From NCBI RefSeq assembly GCF_002946355.1, contig NZ_PKOZ01000012.1, positions 1 through 64,000 on the forward strand: 64,000 nt of DNA. Direction: 5' to 3'. This DNA is from Pradoshia eiseniae. GTDB lineage: Bacteria; Bacillota; Bacilli; Bacillales; Pradoshiaceae. A program made the translations under genes and the position numbers. This document shows positions 45,010-54,517 of this stretch, piece by piece. Numbering within the stretch: position 1 is the stretch's first letter; each line of letters starts with the position of its first letter. The notes beneath the pieces were generated by a model. It had not been told where the DNA came from. It saw nothing but the letters and a program-made list of their open reading frames with translations, and ran no database searches.

Positions 45010-45058
45010 AAGGCAGCTGCAATACCACCACGGAGGTATATTGCAGCTGCCTTTTTGT
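45010..45058 (+). terminator. Terminator of the LTA synthase gene
   Basis: AGGCAGCTGCAATA - 12-base loop - TATTGCAGCTGCCT followed by TTTTG. Confidence 0.92.
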
Positions 45059-45133
45059 TTATTTCTGATTCAAATTATCTTGAATGGGTACAATACTTTT
45101 ATGCAAAAATACTAAAGGGCATGAACAAGAACA

Positions 45134-45178
45134 TTACAATTGTTACAATGAATCAACCGAATGTAAAGACAGTGTAAA
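45134..45178. promoter_or_regulatory. PhoP-box-like direct repeats upstream of the phosphate operon
   Basis: TTACA at 45134 and 45143, then TGTAAA at 45162-45167 and 45173-45178, the last two exactly 11 bp apart. Read on the other strand these are TTTACA repeats, like the TTAACA-type 11-bp-spaced PhoP binding repeats of Bacillus. They lie 150-190 bp upstream of the DUF47 gene. Confidence 0.5.
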
Positions 45179-45324
45179 GGAATATTACAATAAACATGTT
45201 TTATGTAAAGTTTTTATAAATTCATTCTTAATTTAATTTTTTCTCTTTTCAAGCGTTTCTAAAAGGATTAAAATAAGTTAGCATCGAAGAGTTACTATAT
45301 TGTCGAATGAAAGTGGAGGTAATT

Positions 45325-45945
45325 ATGGTATTCAAATCAAAAAAGGATAAATTTGCAGTCATGCTGCTAAATATCTCTTCAAACTTAAAGGAAGCTTCCG
45401 ATTACTTTGCCGATTATAAATTAAAAAACATTAGTGATTTGAAAATCTTCGCGGATACTATGAAGCAATATGAAACCACAGGTGATGAGCATATTCATGA
45501 GGTGATCAAGGAATTAAACAATGCTTTCATCACACCAATCGAGCGTGAGGATATCTTAATGCTTGCCATGACTATGGATGATGTTCTTGATGGGTTAGAG
45601 CACTGTTCCGCTCTATTTGAGATGTACTCCATCGTTAACGCAAATGAATATATGCTCAAATTTGTTGATGAGATACGTAACGCAGCCCATGAAATCGATC
45701 GTGCGGTTGATTTATTGACAGTGAAGAAATTAAACGACATCAGACCAATTGCCATCAAGATTAAAGAGCATGAATCTGATTGCGATACTTTACATCGTCA
45801 GTCTGTCAAACACTTGTTCAGCGTCGAGAAAGACCCAATCCGTATCATCCAATATAAAGAGATATACGAAAACCTTGAAGAAATCGCTGATTACTGCCAA
45901 TCCGTAGCGAACACACTAGAAACAATCGTCATGAAAAACGCTTAA
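45325..45945 (+). CDS. DUF47 family Pit-accessory protein (YkaA)
   Basis: A 206-residue helical, PhoU-like protein. DUF47 members are encoded next to Pit phosphate carriers and are thought to regulate them. Seen: MVFKSKKDKFAVMLLNISSN at the start, DDVLDGLEHCSALFEMYS in the middle and IQYKEIYENLEEIADYCQSVANTLE near the end, all family features. The ATG at 45325 has GGAGG upstream. It is the first gene of a two-gene operon; the pit gene begins 20 bp after its stop. Confidence 0.9.
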   Translation: MVFKSKKDKFAVMLLNISSNLKEASDYFADYKLKNISDLKIFADTMKQYETTGDEHIHEVIKELNNAFITPIEREDILMLAMTMDDVLDGLEHCSALFEMYSIVNANEYMLKFVDEIRNAAHEIDRAVDLLTVKKLNDIRPIAIKIKEHESDCDTLHRQSVKHLFSVEKDPIRIIQYKEIYENLEEIADYCQSVANTLETIVMKNA

Positions 45946-45965
45946 TGAAAGGTCTCTGAACAAAT

Positions 45966-46964
45966 ATGGATACATTATTAATCATAACCGTCATAATCGT
46001 GGTCTTAGCCCTGTCCTTTGACTTCATTAACGGGTTTCATGACACAGCTAATGCCATTGCTACCGCGGTTTCAACGAAGGCTTTGAAGCCTAGACATGCT
46101 ATTCTGATGGCAGCTATCATGAACTTCGTTGGAGCCATGACATTTACTGGAGTAGCGAAGACAATCACGAAGGATATTGTTGACCCGTTCACATTAGATA
46201 ACGGTTCAGTCGTTATCATGGCAGCCCTTATATCAGCCATCGCATGGAACCTGGTCACATGGTATTATGGCATTCCAAGCAGTTCCTCTCATGCCATTAT
46301 CGGATCCATTGCCGGTGCAGCTATTGCCGCTGCCGGTTTTGGCGCCATCCATTTCGAAGGTTTTATGAAAATCATCTTTGCGCTTCTTTTCTCGCCAGTC
46401 ATTGCCTTTGTTGTCGGGTATACTGTTTACAGCATCTTCAAGGTTATTTTCAAGAATAATAACCTGACGAAGACAAATAAGCGATTCCGTTATCTGCAAA
46501 TAGGGACTGCGGCCTTGCAGGCATACTCCCACGGTACGAATGATGCGCAAAAAGCAATGGGAATTATCACTCTCGCTCTTATTGCCAATGGCTTTGTTAC
46601 TTCCACTGACATTCCTTTTTGGGTTCAAGTATCCTGCGCCACGGCTATGGGGCTTGGAACATCAGTAGGCGGCTGGAGAATTATTAAGACTGTTGGGGGA
46701 AATATCATGAAAATACGACCAATCAATGGGGTAGCTGCTGATGTATCTTCTGCGGCCATTATTTTCGGAGCCACCTTCATTCACCTTCCAGTCAGTACGA
46801 CTCATGTTATCTCCTCTGCTATCATGGGTGTGGGTGCTTCACACCGTGTCAAAGGAGTTAAATGGACTACGGCACAGCGTATGATTATTACATGGATTAT
46901 TACCATGCCAATTGCTGCAACGCTTGCTGGAGTTATTTACTTGATTTTGAATTTATTCTTTTAA
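45966..46964 (+). CDS. pit: Inorganic phosphate transporter, PiT family
   Basis: A 332-residue carrier with about ten hydrophobic helices. Both PiT signature halves are present: DFINGFHDTANAIATAVSTKAL in the N-terminal part (span cited, about residues 19-40) and AYSHGTNDAQKAMGIITLAL in the middle. It takes up phosphate, as metal phosphate complexes, with a proton. It is co-transcribed with the DUF47 gene 20 bp upstream and ends in a terminator at 47000. PhoP-box-like repeats upstream of the operon suggest phosphate-responsive control. Confidence 0.94.
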   Translation: MDTLLIITVIIVVLALSFDFINGFHDTANAIATAVSTKALKPRHAILMAAIMNFVGAMTFTGVAKTITKDIVDPFTLDNGSVVIMAALISAIAWNLVTWYYGIPSSSSHAIIGSIAGAAIAAAGFGAIHFEGFMKIIFALLFSPVIAFVVGYTVYSIFKVIFKNNNLTKTNKRFRYLQIGTAALQAYSHGTNDAQKAMGIITLALIANGFVTSTDIPFWVQVSCATAMGLGTSVGGWRIIKTVGGNIMKIRPINGVAADVSSAAIIFGATFIHLPVSTTHVISSAIMGVGASHRVKGVKWTTAQRMIITWIITMPIAATLAGVIYLILNLFF

Positions 46965-47288
46965 TACTTTGAGGGGCTTTCCCATAAGCCTCTTATAAAG
47001 GCAGGCTGCGAAAACAGAATCGTTTTCGCAGCCTGTTTTTAGATTTTCCTGAAACTAGCCCAGACACCTTTAGAACGTTATAGGTGGCATAGCTATCTAT
47101 AATTTGATGTTAATCGTTGATAATCTGTTGATAACATTGTTACGGACTTGGAAAACGTGAAATGAGATGGGCTACCCTAACTATTCATAGACTTACATCA
47201 GCTCACAGTTCCCTCTAATGTTTATTCGCTCCACTCCTTCCATTTCCTGTATAATAAAAACATACAGGTTCGTTAAAGGAGCGCAAAA
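46965..47288. other. Intergenic region upstream of adeR
   Basis: 324 bp with the pit terminator and the adeR promoter region. The 11-bp direct repeat GTTGATAATCT-GTTGATAACAT (47116-47137) stands out. TATAAT at 47251-47256 is the best -10 for adeR. Confidence 0.5.
47000..47041 (+). terminator. Terminator of the DUF47-pit operon
   Basis: GGCAGGCTGCGAAAAC-AGAATC-GTTTTCGCAGCCTG followed by TTTTT. Confidence 0.92.
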
Positions 47289-48527
47289 ATGGAAAAAGAT
47301 TTTCATTCAAAGGATTATTTCAATGAAGTGTACGCGAACTTGGATGAATTCGCAGAAAAAGTCAGCCTGCTCATTGGATGCCCCGTTACAATAGAAGACT
47401 CAAACCACCAGCTTCTCGCTTACAGTACCCATAGCTATATAATGGACGAAGCCAGAATTCTCACCATAATGGGCAGAAGGGTTCCGGAAAAAGTCATCAA
47501 TTCACTCTGGAAAGAAGGCATAATTCCCACCCTCCTCAACAGCAGCGAGCCCGTTATCATCCCTTCTAAACAACAGGTTGGCCTTGGCAAAAGGATAGCG
47601 ATTTCTATCCGCAAAAATGAGAATGTGCTCGGTTTTATTTGGGCTGCCTTAGAGCCCGAGTCAGAACTTTCTCCGCATGCCCTCTCCATTCTTAAATTAG
47701 CTGCTAAAGAAGCTAAAAATCAGTTATTGCTCGTTCAATCTCGCCTTAAACGCAAAGAAGAAAGCTACCAAGAATATTTCTGGAAACTCATCACTGGTCA
47801 TTATAGCTCTGAAAAGGAATTCCGCACTCAATTGGCAAATTTCCCAATTATCCTTCCGAAACAGCACTGCATCGTCGTCTTTCACTTTGAACAGCTAATC
47901 ACAGCTGAAACAGAAAGGCATATCCATTACTTAATTAATACAACTCAAAAGATAAAAACCATTTTCCATACGATTGATTCAGATAAATTGATTATCCTCG
48001 TTGACTCTTTAACTGCTGATTCAACACATGCAATCAGCTCCTTCATTGAATCATTTATCGCTAATATGGAGGAACGGTTCAATATCAAGGTTCCAATTGG
48101 CGGTTTCGGCAGATCCTATCACCAGCTCATTGACGCACAAAAAAGCTACACAGAGGCGATGATGGTCATCAGTCTCAAGAAACGATACAAGCAGGAACTT
48201 GGCTTAATTTTTGACTACGAGCACCTTGGCGTTTATCAGTACCTTGAGTCTCTCTCTCACCAAAGAGGCAGCCTGAATGAATTGCCTGCAGGACTTACTA
48301 TACTAAAAGAATACGACCTTAAACATCAGACCAATCTCTTCCATACACTCGAGACTTTTTTAAGCTGTAATTCCGATCCAAATGAAACATCATCCATCCT
48401 TCATATCCATACAAATACTCTTTCCTACCGCTTGAAAAGAATATCCGAAATCAGCGGGTATAATCTGAAGGATATGAATATGAGAGCCTATCTGTATATC
48501 GAATTCAAGTTAGCAAAATTTGATTAA
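47289..48527 (+). CDS. adeR: PucR-family transcriptional regulator AdeR
   Basis: A 412-residue activator. The N-terminal half is a GAF-like sensory region, then a GGDEF-related middle part (PIGGFGRSYHQLIDAQKSYTEA) and the C-terminal PucR HTH (LHIHTNTLSYRLKRISEISG). AdeR (YukF) of B. subtilis activates alanine dehydrogenase in response to alanine. The ald gene here begins 122 bp downstream in the same direction, which supports the name. AAAGGAG stands upstream of the ATG. The inverted repeat at 48534 between the two genes is its probable target. Confidence 0.88.
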   Translation: MEKDFHSKDYFNEVYANLDEFAEKVSLLIGCPVTIEDSNHQLLAYSTHSYIMDEARILTIMGRRVPEKVINSLWKEGIIPTLLNSSEPVIIPSKQQVGLGKRIAISIRKNENVLGFIWAALEPESELSPHALSILKLAAKEAKNQLLLVQSRLKRKEESYQEYFWKLITGHYSSEKEFRTQLANFPIILPKQHCIVVFHFEQLITAETERHIHYLINTTQKIKTIFHTIDSDKLIILVDSLTADSTHAISSFIESFIANMEERFNIKVPIGGFGRSYHQLIDAQKSYTEAMMVISLKKRYKQELGLIFDYEHLGVYQYLESLSHQRGSLNELPAGLTILKEYDLKHQTNLFHTLETFLSCNSDPNETSSILHIHTNTLSYRLKRISEISGYNLKDMNMRAYLYIEFKLAKFD

Positions 48528-48533
48528 ACATTC

Positions 48534-48559
48534 ACAATTTGTCATATTTCACAAATTGT
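48534..48559. promoter_or_regulatory. Perfect inverted repeat between adeR and ald
   Basis: ACAATTTGT - CATATTTC - ACAAATTGT: 9-bp perfect arms, 8-bp spacer, about 90 bp upstream of the ald start. It fits an activator site for AdeR. No T-run follows, so it is not a terminator. Confidence 0.65.
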
Positions 48560-48649
48560 TTATTTTCCTTTTTTTCTTTTTCACATAGAATTATCTGAAA
48601 GTTAACATTATACTATTGGTACAAACGTATGTCTGGAGGAGAGAAATAA

Positions 48650-49780
48650 ATGCGGATAGGAATACCTAAAGAAATTAAAAACAACGAAAACCGAGTTGCC
48701 ATCACTCCAGCTGGCGTGTTAACCTTCATAAACGCTGGCCACGAGGTAATGATTGAGTCATCAGCCGGTGTTGGCAGCGGCTTTTCAGATGCTGATTACG
48801 AAGCCGCAGGAGCAGTCATTACGAATGCTCAAGAGGTTTGGACTAAAGCTGAGATGGTCATGAAAGTCAAAGAACCGATTCAAGAAGAATATCAGTATTT
48901 CCGCCCTGGTCTTATTCTTTTCACATATTTGCATTTAGCTGCGGAACCTGCCCTAACTAAAGCGTTAGTCGATAACCAAGTCTTTTCAATCGCCTATGAG
49001 ACTGTAAAGAGCGGCAACAAGCTGCCACTTCTGACCCCTATGAGCGAGGTTGCTGGAAGGATGGCTGCACAAATTGGCGCACATTTCCTTGAAAAGCCTG
49101 AGGGCGGCAAAGGAATTCTTCTAAGTGGAGTACCAGGCGTAAAGAGAGGGAAGGTTACAATCATCGGAGGCGGTGTTGTTGGCGTGAATGCAGCGAAAAT
49201 CGCCATCGGTCTTGGTGCTGATGTCACGATTATCGACCTCAATCCAGAGCGCCTGCGCGAAATTGACGATATATTCGGAAATCAGGTCTCTACATTGATA
49301 TCCAATTCACTTAATATCGCCAACGCAGTTGCTGAATCAGATCTTGTGATTGGAGCCGTATTAATTCCGGGAGCAAAGGCTCCAAAACTTGTCACAGATG
49401 CGATGGTCCAAGCTATGACGCCAGGTTCAGTTATTGTAGATGTTGCCATTGATCAAGGAGGCATATTCGAGACAGCTGATCATATTTCTACACATGACCA
49501 GCCAACTTACGTGAAGCATGGAGTCGTGCATTATGCCGTAGCTAATATGCCAGGCGCTGTTCCTCGCACATCAACGATTGCCCTGACAAACACAACGATT
49601 CCATATGCAGTTCAAATTGCTAATAAAGGGGCATTAAACGCTGTCCAAGAGAATCCTGCTCTTGCCGAAGGGGTTAATACGCTCAATGGACATGTTACGT
49701 ATGAAGCTGTTGCGCGTGACTTAGGCTATTCTTATAAACCTTTAAAAGACGCCATCGTCTTACCACTACAGCAAGCATAA
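48650..49780 (+). CDS. ald: Alanine dehydrogenase
   Basis: A 376-residue NAD-dependent enzyme that interconverts L-alanine and pyruvate plus ammonia. [20 protein letters not shown] is the classic N-terminus with pyruvate-binding Arg15. YLHLAAEP carries the catalytic-His region, [23 protein letters not shown] (span cited) binds NAD, and [34 protein letters not shown] (span cited) is highly conserved. It supports growth on alanine and sporulation. GGAGGAG lies before the ATG. Control by AdeR is likely from the upstream gene and inverted repeat. Confidence 0.96.
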   Translation: MRIGIPKEIKNNENRVAITPAGVLTFINAGHEVMIESSAGVGSGFSDADYEAAGAVITNAQEVWTKAEMVMKVKEPIQEEYQYFRPGLILFTYLHLAAEPALTKALVDNQVFSIAYETVKSGNKLPLLTPMSEVAGRMAAQIGAHFLEKPEGGKGILLSGVPGVKRGKVTIIGGGVVGVNAAKIAIGLGADVTIIDLNPERLREIDDIFGNQVSTLISNSLNIANAVAESDLVIGAVLIPGAKAPKLVTDAMVQAMTPGSVIVDVAIDQGGIFETADHISTHDQPTYVKHGVVHYAVANMPGAVPRTSTIALTNTTIPYAVQIANKGALNAVQENPALAEGVNTLNGHVTYEAVARDLGYSYKPLKDAIVLPLQQA

Positions 49781-49784
49781 ATAA

Positions 49785-49832
49785 AGAGGCCTGCATCACT
49801 ATCATAATGTGATGCAGGCCTCTATCTTTTTA
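49785..49832. terminator. Bidirectional terminator of ald and arcA
   Basis: AGAGGCCTGCATCAC-TATCATAAT-GTGATGCAGGCCTCT followed by ATCTTTTT; on the minus strand a shorter T-run follows. It touches the arcA stop codon. Confidence 0.9.
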
Positions 49833-51062
49833 ACTCCTGACAAGGGGCATACTCATGCAGCGTGGGCCTCCCCTTCCTCTCGAAAGTTCAGCACTCGGAA
49901 CCTCAATGACCTCTATTCCATACTCGGCCAAGAGTTCATTGGTCACTTGATTGCGATCATATGTGATAACAACTCCCGGCGCAATGGCAAGCGTATTCGA
50001 GCCATCATTCCATTGCTCTCTTGGGGAGAATATTGTGTCCCCTCCGCCACATGGAATTAAAGCAATCTCCGGCAAATGCAGTACCTCTTTTAATGCTTCG
50101 GAAAGATTGGACCTTCTGGATATTTGCACTTCCTTCTCCCTGTCGAGTTCAAGTATAAAGATATTCATATGTCCATTTAATCCTTCTATCTCTGGATGAA
50201 TGGTAAATTTATCACGATCCACCATTGTAAACACCGTATCTAAATGCATAAATGCCCTTTTCTTGGGTATCTCTACGGCCATTACCCTCTTATAGGAGGT
50301 ACCGGCCAACAGCAAGTTATGCGCCAATTGTTCAATGGCCCGGGCAGATGTCCGTTCGCTTACGCCTATTGCGATGACCTCATCGCTCAACACAAGAATA
50401 TCACCGCCCTCCAAGGCGAACGGATAATTGCGCTTTAGCCATTGCGGATGGCTGTGCACACGATAATTTGGATGGTATTTCATGATGAATTCCCAAAAAA
50501 GAGACTCACGTTTCCGCGCAGAAGTAGACATCTTATGGATCGTCAATCCCTCACCTATAACGGCAGCCGCATCGCGTGTAAAGTATAGGTTTGGAAGCGG
50601 ATCAATATAGAAAGGATAATGAGCTGATATTAGATCGTCTAATTGAAGCTTTTGATGGTGGTTAATATCCTTCTTTAAAACACCCTCCATCAGTTTCTTC
50701 ACAAGACTTGGAGTGTCTAGCGAATCCAAATATTCACGCAGTATGCTATATCCTTTGTGCAAATGATTTTTGCTTTCCTTTAAAAAGGCCTCAATCAATT
50801 CTCCTTTTACGACCTCATCAAGGATTGACTCTTCTACCAACCTTTCCAAATAAACAACCTCTGTTCCCCGCTCCTGTAAAGCAGCAGCAAAGGCATCATG
50901 CTCCTTTTGCATTGTTGGCAAAAAAGGAATGTCATCAAATAATAATCGTTCCATATTAGATGGGATAAGATGCTCTATTTCCTTCCCTGGCCTATGTAAA
51001 AGAACCCGTTCTAGTTTTCCAATCTCCGATGTAACATGAAGGCTTTTTACCGTTTTCTCCAA
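49830..51062 (-). CDS. arcA: Arginine deiminase
   Basis: A 410-residue enzyme that hydrolyses arginine to citrulline and ammonia. Conserved features: [35 protein letters not shown] (Glu and Asp), [11 protein letters not shown] (His) and the catalytic Cys near the C-terminus in [11 protein letters not shown]. No arcB, arcC, arcD or arcR is adjacent, so the full energy-yielding pathway is not encoded here. The start at 51062 has AAAGGGGGTC upstream. It is divergent from the peptide transporter. Confidence 0.95.
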   Translation of the reverse strand: MEKTVKSLHVTSEIGKLERVLLHRPGKEIEHLIPSNMERLLFDDIPFLPTMQKEHDAFAAALQERGTEVVYLERLVEESILDEVVKGELIEAFLKESKNHLHKGYSILREYLDSLDTPSLVKKLMEGVLKKDINHHQKLQLDDLISAHYPFYIDPLPNLYFTRDAAAVIGEGLTIHKMSTSARKRESLFWEFIMKYHPNYRVHSHPQWLKRNYPFALEGGDILVLSDEVIAIGVSERTSARAIEQLAHNLLLAGTSYKRVMAVEIPKKRAFMHLDTVFTMVDRDKFTIHPEIEGLNGHMNIFILELDREKEVQISRRSNLSEALKEVLHLPEIALIPCGGGDTIFSPREQWNDGSNTLAIAPGVVITYDRNQVTNELLAEYGIEVIEVPSAELSRGRGGPRCMSMPLVRS

Positions 51063-51397
51063 AACAATGACCCCCTTTGTCTAGTCCATCTTTCTCTATA
51101 GTTTATCATAATATATTTTCCATTTCTGGTTAAAAGCAACATAACAACGTCCAATTTATGTAAAAACAAAAATAAACTATTTCGATATAAGATTATGTGG
51201 TAAACTAATCACAGTTTTAATAATGTATAAATATACAATTAAACCTTATTAAAAGCTCAATTTTTCGATAACCTCGATAAATTGTTGAATACTTATGAAT
51301 ATTTTTACTTTGGTAAAGCGTTAAAAAAGCATTGTTCTTTTGTATAAATTTTTTTAAAATAATTTTATGCTTTAATATGGAGAAGGAGAGAATATTT
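51063..51397. other. Divergent intergenic region between arcA and dtpT
   Basis: 335 bp, very AT-rich. GTATAAATATAC (51225-51236) is a small palindrome. AATTTTTTTAAAATA (51347-51361) fits a CodY box with three mismatches. Both are weak. No ORF or RNA was seen. Confidence 0.4.
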
Positions 51398-52774
51398 ATG
51401 TCAGCAAATACATCGGCACTAAATAATAAAAAGCATCCTCCAGGGCTCTACCTCTTATTCCTAACTGAAATGTGGGAGAGGTTCAGCTACTATGGTATGC
51501 GCGCCATCTTAATTTTATATTTAACAACAGAGCTTGTTAGCGGTGGTTTAGGCATTGACAGCTCAGTTGCATTAAGCATCTATGGTTTCTACACTGGTGC
51601 AGTATATTTCACACCAATTGTTGGCGGATGGTTAGCAGACCGCTACCTCGGACACCGGTTATCCATTACAATCGGTGGTTCCTTAATGGCGTTAGGGAAT
51701 ATCGCCCTTTTTGCTCACCAAAGCAAGACGGCTTTATTCATCGGGCTAGGTTTGATGATTATCGGTAATGGCTTCTTCAAGCCAAATATCTCTACATTAC
51801 TTGGAGACCTATATAAAGGGAACGAGTCCCGCCGCGATGCAGGATTCACTATTTTCTATATGGGAATCAACATTGGTGCATTCTTTGCTCCTCTATTGAT
51901 TGGTTTCCTTTCAGAGGATTTATTCGCTAGCACAGCTAACGGTGTTATGCATTATGGATTCCGCTATGGATTCTTGGCATCTGCCATTGGTATGATTATC
52001 GGACAAGTTCTATTCAATACCCTAGCGAACAAATACCTTGGAGACATTGGCAAACGCCCAGCTGTTGCTCAAATTGCCAATAAAACTGGAGCAAAAGATA
52101 AACAGCCGCTTACGAAAGCAGAAAAACAACGCACAATGGTTATTCTTATTATCACATGCTTCGTTGTCTTCTTCTGGGCTGGCTTTGAGCAAGCAGGAAG
52201 TTCATTAACCTTATATACAAAGGATTTCGTTGACCGTGAAGTGTTCGGCTGGACAGTGCCGATTTCTTGGTTCCAATCATTGAACCCGCTCTTCATTGTT
52301 CTATTGGCACCTGCCATTTCTGCTCTTTGGATTAAGCTTGCAAACTCTAAACGCGGTGATCTTCCTGTACCGACAAAAATGGGAATGGGTATGATTACTT
52401 TAGGCTTAGGCTACATCGTTCTTTTGTTTGCTGTATTCCAAACAGGTAATGACGCAGCTACAATGGCACAAAAAGCAAACATGATGTTTATCATTGTTAC
52501 TTACTTGATGCACACACTTGGTGAGCTATTCTTGTCACCTGTCGGGCTTTCCTTCGTAAGTAGAGTTGCTCCTGTGAAATTAGCATCCTTACTTATGGGT
52601 GTATGGCTTGCATCTTCAGGTGTGGCGAACATCCTTGCTGGACAGCTTGCAGCTGTCACTCAATCCCTAGGATACTTTGAAGTATTCGCCGTTATCGGCG
52701 GATTGGCAATCTTCTTTGGACTATTGCTCTTGGCATTGTCTAAGAAGCTTGTTGCCATGATGGAAACGAAATAA
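51398..52774 (+). CDS. dtpT: POT-family proton-dependent di-/tripeptide transporter
   Basis: A 458-residue transporter of the POT/PTR family (major facilitator fold) with a dozen or more helices. The family motif EMWERFSYYGMRAIL (ExxERFxYY) is in helix 1, and GGWLADRYLGHR and FYMGINIGAFFAPL follow. It imports di- and tripeptides with protons. The ATG at 51398 with AAGGAGAG upstream is used; the frame starting at 51332 adds a poor N-terminus. It is next to ald and arcA, which fits amino-acid and peptide use. Confidence 0.94.
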   Translation: MSANTSALNNKKHPPGLYLLFLTEMWERFSYYGMRAILILYLTTELVSGGLGIDSSVALSIYGFYTGAVYFTPIVGGWLADRYLGHRLSITIGGSLMALGNIALFAHQSKTALFIGLGLMIIGNGFFKPNISTLLGDLYKGNESRRDAGFTIFYMGINIGAFFAPLLIGFLSEDLFASTANGVMHYGFRYGFLASAIGMIIGQVLFNTLANKYLGDIGKRPAVAQIANKTGAKDKQPLTKAEKQRTMVILIITCFVVFFWAGFEQAGSSLTLYTKDFVDREVFGWTVPISWFQSLNPLFIVLLAPAISALWIKLANSKRGDLPVPTKMGMGMITLGLGYIVLLFAVFQTGNDAATMAQKANMMFIIVTYLMHTLGELFLSPVGLSFVSRVAPVKLASLLMGVWLASSGVANILAGQLAAVTQSLGYFEVFAVIGGLAIFFGLLLLALSKKLVAMMETK

Positions 52775-52790
52775 TTCATCTTCATACTCA

Positions 52791-52828
52791 AAGAGGCAGA
52801 CGGATCAATCCATCTGCCTCTTTTTTTA
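52791..52828. terminator. Bidirectional terminator of dtpT and yhbH
   Basis: AGAGGCAGACGGAT-CAATCC-ATCTGCCTCT followed by TTTTTT. Confidence 0.9.
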
Positions 52829-52832
52829 TGAG

Positions 52833-54002
52833 TCAGCGTCCCGCCGCATGATTAGGCTCCTTTTTGAAGAAGCTTCTCATCGCATGAAATACATCGGCCT
52901 TTTGCTTTAGAATATAGTACTGGAATTTCTCATCCTTAATGTTTTTATAAGCAGACATTAATGTGGAGTTGCGATTATATTGATTAACCTCTCCATAGCC
53001 GAACATATTAGAGACCTTCATCAGCTCACCAACAAGCTTGATACAGCGAGGATTATCTGAGGTCAGATTATCCCCATCAGAGAAGTGGAATGGGTAGATA
53101 TTATACCGCTCTATCGGATACTTCTCCTCAATAATCTCGAGAGCTTTCCGGTAGGCAGATGAACAAATCGTTCCCCCGCTCTCCCCCTTCGAGAAGAAAT
53201 CCTCCTCTTCTACGACCTTCGCTTCTGTATGATGGGCAATGAATTCGATATCAACTGTTTCATATTTCGTGCGAAGGAAGCGTGTCATCCAGAAGAAGAA
53301 GCTTCTTGCCATATACTTTTCCCAAAGGCCCATGCTCCCTGAAGTATCCATCATCGCGAGCACAACAGCCTTTGACTCCGGCTTCTCAATCGTGTTCCAT
53401 GATTTGAACTTCAAATCCTCTTGGAAGATTGGCACAAATCCCGGTTGCCCGCCTAAGGCATTTCGCTTAAATGCACTGATCATCGTCCGTTTCTTATCGA
53501 CATTTCCCATTAAGCCTGTTTTACGAATATCATTGAATTCATAATGCTCCGTTACATGGTCTCCCTGATCCTTCTGCTTCAGGTTAGGAAGCTCAAGCTC
53601 CGAGAACAATGCCTCCTGGATTTCAAGCAAGGATACTTCTGACTCTACATAGTCCTCCCCAGCCTGATCTCCTGCTTCTCCGCCTTTACCCGGGGCTTTT
53701 TGGCCTGCCCCGTCTCTAGCGACTACATCCCCGACCTGGGAATCGCCGTCACCCTGCCCCACATGCTTATTCTTGTCATAATTATAGCGAATTTTATATT
53801 CATCAAGAGAACGGATTGGTATTTTCACGACATCTTTTCCATTGGACATGATGATGCTTTCCTCTGTTATCAAATCGGGCAGATTGTTCTTGATTGCCTC
53901 TTGCACTTTCTCCTGGTGTCTTTGCTGATCGTCGAATCCTTTTCGATGGAGGGCCCAATCTTCCTTTGAAATGGCAAACTGATGGCTGCTGTTATCGGAC
54001 AT
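52833..54002 (-). CDS. yhbH: Sporulation protein YhbH
   Basis: A 389-residue protein of the DUF444 (YhbH/YeaH) family. It has a vWA-like metal-dependent adhesion site: MMDTSGSMG and later HFSDGDN. A Gly/Asp/Gln-rich linker (residues about 80-130) separates the N-terminal part. It partners functionally with the kinase PrkA and SpoVR in many bacteria; in Bacillus it is made in sporulation. GGAGGGG lies upstream of the ATG. It follows prkA on the same strand, with the 64-residue ORF between the two. Confidence 0.94.
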   Translation of the reverse strand: MSDNSSHQFAISKEDWALHRKGFDDQQRHQEKVQEAIKNNLPDLITEESIIMSNGKDVVKIPIRSLDEYKIRYNYDKNKHVGQGDGDSQVGDVVARDGAGQKAPGKGGEAGDQAGEDYVESEVSLLEIQEALFSELELPNLKQKDQGDHVTEHYEFNDIRKTGLMGNVDKKRTMISAFKRNALGGQPGFVPIFQEDLKFKSWNTIEKPESKAVVLAMMDTSGSMGLWEKYMARSFFFWMTRFLRTKYETVDIEFIAHHTEAKVVEEEDFFSKGESGGTICSSAYRKALEIIEEKYPIERYNIYPFHFSDGDNLTSDNPRCIKLVGELMKVSNMFGYGEVNQYNRNSTLMSAYKNIKDEKFQYYILKQKADVFHAMRSFFKKEPNHAAGR

Positions 54003-54166
54003 TTCTTATCCCCTCCTGTATATCCCTCATGAAATAGATAAAGGTTAACCCATTATTAATAGATTACTCTATCTTATGCGAAAGGCGGGAATTATTTCCA
54101 AAATATTCAATAAATAAGACAAAGATAGCAGCTAAAAAATCTGTTCTAATGAATCAGAATAAATGA

Positions 54167-54208
54167 AAACAGGCAGAGAAACCTTCACTGTTTTCTCTGC
54201 CTGTTTCA
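54167..54208 (-). terminator. Terminator after the 64-residue ORF
   Basis: AACAGGCAGAGAAAAC - loop - TTTCTCTGCCTGTT read on the minus strand, then TTCATTT. Confidence 0.85.
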
Positions 54209-54219
54209 TGTGTAATTCC

Positions 54220-54414
54220 TTACTTATCGTCTAATTCCTCTTCCTCATGCTGGATAGGATCCGGTGACTTCCCATAGTCATTTGCCAGCTCTTCATTGGT
54301 CCGCAAATTCTCCATTTGCTTGCCCAATTCCTTCATCCCCTTTAAATCAGGTGCCATTTGACCATTTTCCGCCCTGCCCTCTGCAATCGTTTCGGCCTTT
54401 TCTGTTTTCTTCAT
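54220..54414 (-). CDS. Small acidic hypothetical protein, 64 residues
   Basis: A hydrophilic, Glu/Lys-rich protein without hydrophobic core (MKKTEKAETIAEGRAENGQM at the start, EEEELDDK at the end), likely disordered. I do not recognise it. It has AGAGGTG upstream of the ATG at 54414 and its own terminator, and sits between prkA and yhbH on the same strand. Small, soluble, charged proteins are common among forespore products, but nothing here proves that. Confidence 0.6.
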   Translation of the reverse strand: MKKTEKAETIAEGRAENGQMAPDLKGMKELGKQMENLRTNEELANDYGKSPDPIQHEEEELDDK

Positions 54415-54517
54415 ATTCTATCACCTCTAACCCATCATTTCCCTTTTTCAGGAAAAAACAAACGCAGTAAGAGAGGGACTCAGGAAAACATCGGCAAAGC
54501 AGAGAGACCACCAATGA

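Noticed and set aside
51225-51236. ARG box upstream of arcA
   Set aside because: The palindrome GTATAAATATAC does not match the TGAATWWWWATTCA plan well enough.
51347-51361. CodY box upstream of dtpT
   Set aside because: It has three mismatches to AATTTTCWGAAAATT in a region so AT-rich that such matches occur by chance.
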